Positions 1 through 5,585 of a stretch of 8,811 nucleotides of DNA are shown here, one piece after another. Position 1 is the stretch's first letter. Every line of letters begins with the position of its first letter. The position numbers and the translations under genes are program-made. Under the pieces are notes generated by a model, which had not been told where the DNA came from, did no database searches, and saw only the letters and a program-made list of their open reading frames with translations. Origin of the DNA: Frankiales bacterium. Its GTDB lineage: Bacteria; Actinomycetota; Actinomycetes; Mycobacteriales; SCTD01. The stretch spans positions 1 to 8,811 of the forward strand of contig JAODNQ010000245.1 in NCBI GenBank assembly GCA_025464695.1, read 5' to 3'.

Positions 1-158
1 TCGGCGGTCGCAGCAGGCTCGGCAGCGGCGGGGACGTCGACGTCGACCGGCGCGCGGGCGGGCGCGACGTCGGGTGCCGCCTCCAGGACGTCGTCGTCCT
101 TCCGCAGGGACACGCGGGGGCTGCCCAGGGGCACGGAGCCCGGGGTCGTCTCGCTCAC
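1..158 (-). CDS. 5' part of an ORF, possibly a second Mce-associated protein (runs off the window)
   Basis: An open frame starts at a GTG (156-158) and stays open for 52 codons to the window edge, so only the N-terminus is visible. It begins VSETTPGSVPLGSPRV and continues as a disordered, Ala/Pro/Asp/Val-rich stretch with an acidic patch (KDDDVLEA). No membrane segment or domain is reached. It follows mas after 55 bases on the same strand. Many actinobacterial mce operons end with two or more mas genes whose products have a long disordered cytoplasmic N-terminus before a single membrane helix, and this start would fit that pattern. The function is inferred from position only. The ribosome-binding site is weak (AGCGAG a few bases upstream). 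Another downstream operon gene, or a chance open frame in GC-rich DNA, remains possible. Confidence 0.45.
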   Translation of the reverse strand, partial: MSETTPGSVPLGSPRVSLRKDDDVLEAAPDVAPARAPVDVDVPAAAEPAATA

Positions 159-213
159 GGGGACTCGCTCTGCACGTTCGGGACCAGGGACGGGGTCGAC
201 GCCACGGCGGCGG
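159..213 (-). other. 55-base gap between mas and the next ORF
   Basis: This is the only intergenic gap in the window. I see no convincing hairpin followed by T residues and no recognisable promoter. A 16-codon GTG frame ends here in a TGA that overlaps the downstream GTG, but nothing supports it as a gene. Confidence 0.5.
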
Positions 214-771
214 TCAGCTCACGAACTGGAGGGAGGAGGTCAGCCAGCGGTCACCGACGCGCTCGAGCTCGAGCTGCATGCGGTAGGTGCGGGTCTGGCC
301 CTTGGGGATGGCCTTGTTGCTGACGTCGCTGTCGATGATGACGACGGCGGTGGCGCTGCGGTCGTCGAACCGCGACAGGCCGGCGTCGAGGACCTTGCCC
401 TCGGCCGTAACCTTGTTGTCCTTCAGCACGCCCGCGAGGCTCTTGCTCTGCCCCTCGAACTCCTCGCGGAACTGCCCGGAGGCGCCCTCGAGCACGCGCT
501 GCAGGTCCTGCTCGATCCCGGTGCCGTCGACGCTGGTGAGGTTCAGGGCCTCCTGCTTCGCGGCCTGCAGGGCGTCTGCCCGCCGGGACTCGGTGGCGTG
601 CGCTGACCGCAGCTGCAGGCCGTACACGACGCCGACGACGACGAGCGCCAGGACGAGCAGCAGCCACACGCCGGTGCCGACGCGCCCCAGCGCACCGACG
701 AGACCGCCGGGCGAGGGGGCGTCGACGACGGCGTCACGGTCGTCGGACAGGGACGGGAGGGGCGCGGTCAC
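214..771 (-). CDS. Mce-associated membrane protein (Mas), 185 aa
   Basis: This is a small accessory subunit of the Mce transporter, predicted to be anchored in the cytoplasmic membrane with its C-terminal domain outside. A short disordered N-terminus (residues 1-33) is followed by one strong membrane helix at about 34-53 (WLLLVLALVVVGVVYGLQL). Next comes a helical stretch whose AKQEALNLTSVD and later VLEGASGQFREEF pattern is typical of Mas proteins, and then a beta-rich end with TAVVIIDSDVSN, YRMQLELERVGDRW and LQFVS. The usual Mas length is about 170-250 aa, so it looks complete. The start is a GTG that overlaps the mceF stop as GTGA (768-771). A longer in-frame extension would run far back into mceF and is rejected. 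No clear Shine-Dalgarno precedes it, so translation probably depends on coupling to mceF. It contains no cysteine. The exact role of Mas proteins is poorly known; complex stabilisation is inferred from the literature on mycobacterial Mas proteins. Confidence 0.88.
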   Translation of the reverse strand: MTAPLPSLSDDRDAVVDAPSPGGLVGALGRVGTGVWLLLVLALVVVGVVYGLQLRSAHATESRRADALQAAKQEALNLTSVDGTGIEQDLQRVLEGASGQFREEFEGQSKSLAGVLKDNKVTAEGKVLDAGLSRFDDRSATAVVIIDSDVSNKAIPKGQTRTYRMQLELERVGDRWLTSSLQFVS

Positions 772-2153
772 GAGCCCGACAGCGGACCGAGCAGGAGCCA
801 CTCCCACGAGCGGGCGCCGAACAGCTTCTTCGCGCCGGCGGTGGAGCCGATCCGCAGCGTCTTGCCGTCCTGCGTGATGACGGTCCCGGTCTTCGGGTCG
901 TAGTCGCCGAGCGTGACGGGGTCGAGGGTCCGGCTGCCGGCGGTGCTGCTGCCGCTGCCGCGGGCGGAGGAGCTGGACGCACCGGCCGCACTGCTGGGGT
1001 CGGCGGCCTTGTCCGACTGGACGCTCTTGTTCTCCGGGAACGGCGCGCTGCCCTCCGGGTAGTCGCTGTTGCGGGCGCCGCGGATGGCGGTGGGGCCGTC
1101 GTCGTCGGAGCAGTAGGCCGCGAGGTTCGGGGTCGGGTTGCTGGTCTCCGAGGGGCTGCGCTTGTCGGTGGTCTGGTAGCCGTCGGTGCACACGGGCGTG
1201 GCCTCGCCGTTGACGAAGCCGAAGTGCGCCGTCCCGTCGCCGGGCGTGACCGTGAAGCCGCCGGCGACGACGTTCGGGTAGGTCACCAGGATCGAGCGCA
1301 GCTGCGGCAGCCGGACCTGCTGCACCTGCGCGGTCGACACCAGGTTGTCCAGCAGCACCGGCAGCGCGGTGCGGTTGGCCTCGAGGACGTCGCGGAGCTC
1401 GTTCACCCCGCGGGTGCCCCCCGCGTACAGGTTGCGGAAGTCGGGGTCGCTCGCGCGCAGCTGGGCGGTCAGCGAACGCAGGTCGCGGGCGTAGCTCTTG
1501 AACTGGCCCGAGGTCTGGTTCTGCGTGTCGAGCACCGTGTTGCCGTCGCGGATCAGCGAGATGGTCTCGGGCAGGGCGTCGGTGGCGGCCGCCGTGAGCC
1601 GGTCGCCGGCGTCGACGAGGCGCTGCAGGCTCTCGCCCGTGCCGTCGTCGAAGGCCGCCCCGAGCTCGTCCAAGACAACGGCGAGGTCGTCGGTGTCGAC
1701 GCTCTTGACCAGCTCGTCCAGGTTGGTGAGCAGCTGGGTCGGCTGGATCGGGATCGAGGTGTCGCTGACCCCGATGACGTCGTCCTTCTTCATGTACGGA
1801 GCGCCGTCGCGCTGCGGCAGGAGGTCGACGAACTGCTCGCCGACGGCCGAGCGGTTGCCGACCTGGGCCTTCGCGCCGGTGGGGACCTTCGTGCCGGGGC
1901 GCAGCAGCATGTTGACCCGGACGCCGTCGGGCCGGAGCTCGAGCTCCTTGACCGAGCCCACGGGCACGCCGCGGTAGGTGACCTCGGCGCCCGTGAAGAT
2001 GCCGCCGGAGTCGGAGAAGTCGGCGGCGACCTCGTAGCCCTGGCTGACGAAGAAGCGGTCGAGGTCGGCGTAGCGGGCGCCGGCGAACGCCATGCCCGTG
2101 ATGCTGAGCAGCGCGAAGACGAGCAGCTGCAGCTTGACCGAGCGGGTGATCAC
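768..2153 (-). CDS. mceF: MCE family protein MceF, 461 aa
   Basis: Sixth MCE subunit, predicted to be one wall of the heterohexameric lipid-conducting tube outside the cytoplasmic membrane. An uncleaved N-terminal membrane helix (about residues 6-26, no lipobox) precedes the MCE domain at about 38-112, with the hallmarks VTYRGVPVGSVKELEL and SAVGEQFVDLLP. A long helical segment follows (about 135-290), then the MceF-like LPQLRSILVTYPNVVAGGF and a cysteine pair, C322 and C348. A Ser/Ala/Gly-rich linker (about 383-407) leads to a compact tail with YDPKTGTVITQDGKTLRIG and WEWLLLGPLSG. The start is a GTG overlapping the mceE stop as GTGA, with GGAGG six bases upstream (2160-2164), which supports it well. 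The stop overlaps the mas start. At 461 aa it is of ordinary length for MceF. Assignment to the F position rests on gene order plus the C-terminal motifs. Confidence 0.93.
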   Translation of the reverse strand: MITRSVKLQLLVFALLSITGMAFAGARYADLDRFFVSQGYEVAADFSDSGGIFTGAEVTYRGVPVGSVKELELRPDGVRVNMLLRPGTKVPTGAKAQVGNRSAVGEQFVDLLPQRDGAPYMKKDDVIGVSDTSIPIQPTQLLTNLDELVKSVDTDDLAVVLDELGAAFDDGTGESLQRLVDAGDRLTAAATDALPETISLIRDGNTVLDTQNQTSGQFKSYARDLRSLTAQLRASDPDFRNLYAGGTRGVNELRDVLEANRTALPVLLDNLVSTAQVQQVRLPQLRSILVTYPNVVAGGFTVTPGDGTAHFGFVNGEATPVCTDGYQTTDKRSPSETSNPTPNLAAYCSDDDGPTAIRGARNSDYPEGSAPFPENKSVQSDKAADPSSAAGASSSSARGSGSSTAGSRTLDPVTLGDYDPKTGTVITQDGKTLRIGSTAGAKKLFGARSWEWLLLGPLSGS

Positions 2154-3406
2154 GACTGGCCTCCGAGCAGCAGGTGCAGCAGGTCGTCGCTGCGGCCGGC
2201 GGACAGCAGCCCGCCGACCCCGGGCAGGTCGATCAGCGGCTTCTTCGACGGCGTCGGGCCGGGCGTAGCGCCCTGCACCCCCGAGCCGGTGCCGGGCACG
2301 AGCGGCACGGCGGGCACGCCCGGCAGACCGGGCAGGCTCGGCAGGCTGCTGGGCAGGGGCACCGGCAGCGGCACGGACGGCAGCCCCGGGATCGGCAGGC
2401 CGAGGCCGGTGCCTACCGTGGTGAGGTCGACGTCCGCGGTGATGAACAGGTTGGCGTAGTCGCCGCGGATGCCGGTGTCGACGGTCTTCGGGAACGGGTA
2501 GGTCGTGAGGAGCTCGAGGGCCTGCGGGAGGTCCTTGCCGGCCTGAGCGAGGTTGCCCAGGATCGGCTGCAGCGCCCGCAGGTCGGCCACGGTGTTCTGC
2601 TGCGTCGCCGAGATGACCCGGGTCGCGACGGTCCCCAGCCGGTCGAGGCTGGTGAGGACCTGCACGAGCTGCTGCCGCTGGGCGGTCAGCACGGCCGACC
2701 CCTTGGGGATGTCGCGCAGCGCGACCGCGAGGGTCTCCCGCTGGGTGGCGAGCCGGGCCGTGAGTCGGTCGAGGCCGTCGAGGGCCCGGACGATCTGGGC
2801 CTTCTGCTCGTCCAGGCCGCCGACGAAGGTGTCGAGCTGCGTCAGGACGTCCCGGACCTTGCCCTCACGGCCCTGCAGCGCCGCGACGAGCTCGCGGTTG
2901 ATCGTCTGGAGCTGCTCGAGCGAGCCGCCGTTCAGCACCAGGGACAGCGCGCCGAGCACCTCCTCGATCTCGGTGCTGCGCGCCGTGCGGGCCAGCGGGA
3001 TGACGTCGCCGTCGTGCAGCGTGCCGGTGGCGGCCTCGTCGGTCGGCCGGTCGAGGCTGACGAACTTCTCGCCCAGCAGCGACGTCTGGCGCAGGCTGGC
3101 GTGCGCGTTGGCGGGGAGCTTCACGTCGGGCTTGACCCGGACCGTGACCAGGGCGGTGTAGCCGTCCCCGCCGAGCTCGATGTCGCTGACGGAGCCGACC
3201 GCGACGTCGTTGACCTTGACCGAGCTCTGCTTCACGAGGTCGAGGACGTCGGGGAACTCGACGACGACGGAGTAGGCGTCGCTGCCGGTGGCCTCCCCGC
3301 CCGGGAGCGGGAAGCTGGCGGCGCCCTCGAACTTGCAGCCCGTCAGGACGACGGCGGCGACGCCGAGCAGCGCGGTGGACCGGGTGATCTGGCGCAGGGA
3401 GGTCAT
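2150..3406 (-). CDS. mceE: MCE family lipoprotein MceE (LprK/LprN type), 418 aa
   Basis: Fifth MCE subunit, predicted to be a lipoprotein. The N-terminus has a signal peptide (ITRSTALLGVAAVVLTGC) with lipobox LTGC, giving lipidated C24. This is the standard feature of mycobacterial MceE (LprK, LprL, LprM and LprN), as is the KFEG..SFPLPGG that follows. The MCE domain is at about 45-120 (VKVNDVAVGSVSDIEL, SLLGEKFVSLDRP). A helical coiled segment spans about 150-305 and includes RDIPKGSAVLTAQRQQLVQVL, then TTYPFP and YANLFITADVDL, both usual in MceE. The last 80 residues are a Leu/Pro/Val/Gly-rich tail (337-371) and a terminal LPGVGGLLSAGRSDDLLHLLLGG. The start is an ATG overlapping the mceD stop (ATGA, 3403-3406) with GGGAG seven bases upstream. 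A longer open frame upstream (to 3610) was rejected because it lacks a signal peptide and runs through mceD. C24 is the only cysteine. Confidence 0.94.
   Translation of the reverse strand: MTSLRQITRSTALLGVAAVVLTGCKFEGAASFPLPGGEATGSDAYSVVVEFPDVLDLVKQSSVKVNDVAVGSVSDIELGGDGYTALVTVRVKPDVKLPANAHASLRQTSLLGEKFVSLDRPTDEAATGTLHDGDVIPLARTARSTEIEEVLGALSLVLNGGSLEQLQTINRELVAALQGREGKVRDVLTQLDTFVGGLDEQKAQIVRALDGLDRLTARLATQRETLAVALRDIPKGSAVLTAQRQQLVQVLTSLDRLGTVATRVISATQQNTVADLRALQPILGNLAQAGKDLPQALELLTTYPFPKTVDTGIRGDYANLFITADVDLTTVGTGLGLPIPGLPSVPLPVPLPSSLPSLPGLPGVPAVPLVPGTGSGVQGATPGPTPSKKPLIDLPGVGGLLSAGRSDDLLHLLLGGQS
2160..2164 (-). promoter_or_regulatory. Ribosome-binding site of mceF
   Basis: GGAGG on the minus strand, six bases before the mceF GTG. 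It lies inside the final codons of mceE (LLGGQS) and decides the GTG start at 2151-2153. Confidence 0.7.
2294..2398 (-). other. Leu/Pro-rich low-complexity tail segment of MceE
   Basis: Codes for residues 337-371 of MceE, in which Leu-Pro or Val-Pro steps recur every two to four residues (LPIPGLPSVPLPVPLP and onward). It is probably an extended, proline-rich linker outside the MCE tube. A shorter version occurs in MceD (3496-3549). Confidence 0.8.
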
Positions 3407-4584
3407 CGCCCCGCTCCCAGCAGGCCGCCGAGCGTGAGGTCGCGCGACACGGCGGGCGCGGCACCCGGCTTCGCCGCTCCGGTCGTCCCGGACGCGCCCG
3501 GCAGGGCGGGCGGTGCGGGCAGGGCCGGCACGGCCGGCAGGTTCGGCAGCTGGGACGTGATGGCGTCGCAGACCGACTGCGGCTGGCCCGCCGCGAGCAG
3601 GAGACCGCACAGCGGGGTCGACAGGTTGGCCTGCCCGTTGCTGTTGTTGTCGCGCGTGTCGAGCGTGCCGGAGCGCGGGTTGTAGGCGAGCTGCAGGTTC
3701 GACAGCGCCGTCGGGCTGGTGTCGAGGAACTCCTCGAGCGCCGTCTTCTGGGTGACGAGCACGCGGGTCACGGAGGCGAGGTCCTTCACGTTCGCGGTGA
3801 GGTCCTTCTTGTTGTCGCGGACGAAGGTGGCCACCTCCGACAGCGCCACGCCGAGCTGCTTGACCGCGAGGGCCAGGCTCTCCTTCTCGCCCTCCAGCTG
3901 CGCGGCGACGTCGGCGAGGTCGCCGTTGAACTGCCGCACGGTGTTGTCGCTGCGGGCCAGCGTGGTGGTGAAGTCCTGCAGGTTGCGCACGGTGTCGAAC
4001 AGGTCGCCGCGCTGGTCGCTCAGCGTCCCGACGGCGGTGGACAGGTCGGTGAGGGTGCTGCCGAGGAGGTCGCCGTTGCCCTCCAGGTTCTCGCGCCCGA
4101 CCTTCAGCAGGTCGCTGAGCGCCCCGCCCTTGTTGGCGCCCTTCGGGCCCAGGGCGATGTTGAGCTTGTCCAGGGAGCTGTAGATCTGGTCCAGCTCCAC
4201 GGGCACCGCGGTGTCCTCCAGCGGGATGTCGGCGCCGTCCGCGAGCAGCGGTCCTGACTCGTAGACGGGCGTCAGCTGGACGTAGCGGTCGGAGACGATC
4301 GACGGCGCGATGAGCACCGCCTTGGCCTCCGCCGGGACCCGGTACTGGCTGTCGTAGGTCATGTCGATCCGGACCGAGCGGCCCTCCGGCTCGATCGCCG
4401 TGACCTCGCCGATCTTGACGCCGAGCATGCGGACGTCGTTGTGCACGTAGACGCCGACGGTCTTGTCGAAGTGCGCGGTGAGGGTCTTCAGCTCGGGCCC
4501 GCCGGTGAGGCCGCAGCCGGCCACGCCGCCCAGCAGGGCGAGGCCGACGACGCCGACGGCGAGGCGGGGGGCGGCGCGGTTCAC
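3403..4584 (-). CDS. mceD: MCE family protein MceD, predicted lipoprotein, 393 aa
   Basis: Fourth MCE subunit of the lipid-transport hexamer. The N-terminus is a lipoprotein-type signal peptide (RLAVGVVGLALLGGVAGC) with lipobox VAGC and C24 as the predicted lipidation site. MceD in M. tuberculosis, as I recall it, has a plain membrane anchor instead, so this is notable. The MCE domain is at about 34-106 (VRMLGVKIGEVTAIEPEG, SIVSDRYVQLTP); the EPEG..VRIDM and VPVELDQIYSSLDKL stretches are MceD-like. A helical segment spans about 135-290, followed by YNPRSGTLDTR and a cysteine pair, C326 and C339. A Leu/Pro-rich tail (346-363) ends in LTLGGLLGAGR. The start is a GTG overlapping the mceC stop (GTGA, 4581-4584), with GGGAG six bases upstream (4591-4595). 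A much longer open frame reaching 5592 was rejected because it has no MCE content in its first half and overlaps mceC. Confidence 0.92.
   Translation of the reverse strand: MNRAAPRLAVGVVGLALLGGVAGCGLTGGPELKTLTAHFDKTVGVYVHNDVRMLGVKIGEVTAIEPEGRSVRIDMTYDSQYRVPAEAKAVLIAPSIVSDRYVQLTPVYESGPLLADGADIPLEDTAVPVELDQIYSSLDKLNIALGPKGANKGGALSDLLKVGRENLEGNGDLLGSTLTDLSTAVGTLSDQRGDLFDTVRNLQDFTTTLARSDNTVRQFNGDLADVAAQLEGEKESLALAVKQLGVALSEVATFVRDNKKDLTANVKDLASVTRVLVTQKTALEEFLDTSPTALSNLQLAYNPRSGTLDTRDNNSNGQANLSTPLCGLLLAAGQPQSVCDAITSQLPNLPAVPALPAPPALPGASGTTGAAKPGAAPAVSRDLTLGGLLGAGR
3414..3418 (-). promoter_or_regulatory. Ribosome-binding site of mceE
   Basis: GGGAG on the minus strand, seven bases before the mceE ATG. 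It is formed by the LLGA codons in the C-terminal tail of mceD and supports the ATG at 3404-3406 over longer readings. Confidence 0.65.
3496..3549 (-). other. Leu/Pro-rich low-complexity tail segment of MceD
   Basis: Codes for residues 346-363 of MceD (LPNLPAVPALPAPPALPG), followed by a Gly/Ala/Pro/Thr linker. It resembles the longer MceE tail in composition and in its place before the terminal GGLL motif. Confidence 0.8.
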
Positions 4585-5585
4585 TTGGTGCTCCCGTTGC
4601 CCTTGTCGGTGTTGGTGCCGTTGCCGAACGTGCCGGGCGCGAAGCCCGTCGGGTTCGTGAAGTTCTGGACGAGCGTGTCGAACCACCGGCCGTTGCCGAG
4701 GTTGTTCGCGAACAGGCGGGTGAACACCGGCAGGCGCTGGAGCGACTTCTCCAGGTTGGCCTGGTTGGTCCGGAGCACCGTGACGACGCCGCGCAGCTTC
4801 GCGAGGGCGGGCTGCAGGGTGGCCCGGTTCTCGCGGGTCAGGCTCACGAGCTGGTTCGACAGCTCGGTGGTGCTGGTGAGCAGGGCGTCGATGGCGGCCC
4901 GCCGGCGGCGCAGCTCGTCGAGGACGAGCGAGCTGTCGGACAGGACCTGCACGAGGTCCTCGTCGCGGGCGGCGAGGGTCGCGGTGACGCCCTTGCTGCG
5001 GGCGAGCAGGCGCTTGAGCTCGGTGTCGCGGCTGGCGATGGTCTTGGACAGCCGGGACAGGCCGGTCAGCGTGGCCCGCACCTCGTCCGGGGTGTCGCGG
5101 AAGGTGTCGGCCAGCGTGGTGAACGCCCGGGCGAGCTGCTGCTCGTCGATCTCCCCCACGGTCGTCGACAAGCCCTGGAAGGCCTCCGCGACGTCGTAGG
5201 GCGAGCTGGTGCGGTCCATCGGGATGGTGTCGCCGGGCTCGAGCGTCCCCTCGCCCTCGGGGGTGAGGGACATGAACTTGCGGCCCAGGACGGTCTTGAT
5301 GCGGATGTCGGCGCGGCTCTGACGGCCGACGTCGGCGCCCTTCATCCGGAACCGGACGACGACGCGGTCGCGGGCCAGCTCCAGGCCCAGGACCTTGCCG
5401 ACCTTGACCCCGGCGATGCGGACCTCGTCGCTCGGCTTGAGCCCCGCGGCCTCGCTGAACTCCGCCTTGTACTCCTCGCCGCCCACGAACCGGTCGAGCG
5501 TGAAGGCGCCGAGCAGCGCCAGCAGGATCACCAGGATGCTGAGCGTCCCGATGACCGTCTTGTTCATCTCGCGGAACGGCTTCAT
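4581..5585 (-). CDS. mceC: MCE family protein MceC, 334 aa
   Basis: Third MCE subunit, anchored by an N-terminal membrane helix (about residues 10-30, TVIGTLSILVILLALLGAF) with the rest predicted outside the cytoplasmic membrane. The MCE domain is at about 38-110, with DEVRIAGVKVGKVLGLEL and TVLGRKFMSLTPEG. A helical segment with many R/D/L heptad-like positions spans about 130-285 and ends at RLPVFTRLFANNLGNGRWFDTL. The last 25 residues are rich in Gly, Asn and Thr. It contains no cysteine, unlike A, B, D and F. The chosen ATG overlaps the mceB stop by one base (TGATG, 5583-5587), and an AAGGTGG-like sequence lies upstream. A second Met at residue 7 is a possible alternative start. A far longer open frame extending to 6671 is a shadow across mceB. 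At 334 aa it is normal for MceC. Confidence 0.92.
   Translation of the reverse strand: MKPFREMNKTVIGTLSILVILLALLGAFTLDRFVGGEEYKAEFSEAAGLKPSDEVRIAGVKVGKVLGLELARDRVVVRFRMKGADVGRQSRADIRIKTVLGRKFMSLTPEGEGTLEPGDTIPMDRTSSPYDVAEAFQGLSTTVGEIDEQQLARAFTTLADTFRDTPDEVRATLTGLSRLSKTIASRDTELKRLLARSKGVTATLAARDEDLVQVLSDSSLVLDELRRRRAAIDALLTSTTELSNQLVSLTRENRATLQPALAKLRGVVTVLRTNQANLEKSLQRLPVFTRLFANNLGNGRWFDTLVQNFTNPTGFAPGTFGNGTNTDKGNGSTK
4591..4595 (-). promoter_or_regulatory. Ribosome-binding site of mceD
   Basis: GGGAG on the minus strand, six bases before the mceD GTG, within the NGSTK codons that end mceC. It supports the GTG start at 4582-4584, which places the lipoprotein signal peptide at the very N-terminus. 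Confidence 0.65.
5397..5428 (-). repeat. Near-identical 32-base segment in mceC (partner in mceB at 6461-6492)
   Basis: This segment encodes EVRIAGVKVG of the MceC MCE domain (residues 54-63). It matches the segment at 6461-6492 in mceB at 30 of 32 bases by my alignment, in the same orientation and at the same codon positions. It is a paralogous repeat between neighbouring genes, not a mobile element. Confidence 0.8.

Noticed and set aside
159..213. Possible terminator or promoter between mas and the next ORF
   Set aside because: No stable stem with a T run and no recognisable -10/-35 pattern is seen in the 55 bases.
214..1191. A 325-residue reading of mas extended into mceF
   Set aside because: The first 140 residues are an Arg/His/Pro-rich shadow of mceF. 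The GTG at 771 overlaps the mceF stop like its neighbours.
2294..2398. Repetitive GC-rich pattern considered as a tandem repeat or CRISPR-like array
   Set aside because: The repetition is at the Leu-Pro codon level with irregular spacing and no constant spacer length; it is simply the proline-rich tail of MceE.
1224..2459. Plus-strand open frame (411 codons) antisense to mceF and mceE
   Set aside because: Same reasoning: repetitive VDELLADGRAV-type translation with no family features, opposite to mceF.
2174..3685. Long plus-strand open frame (503 codons) antisense to mceE and the end of mceD
   Set aside because: The translation is Arg/Gly/Val/Asp-rich with no domain, and it is antisense to a clear MCE gene. 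Long antisense frames are expected in high-GC DNA with G/C third positions.
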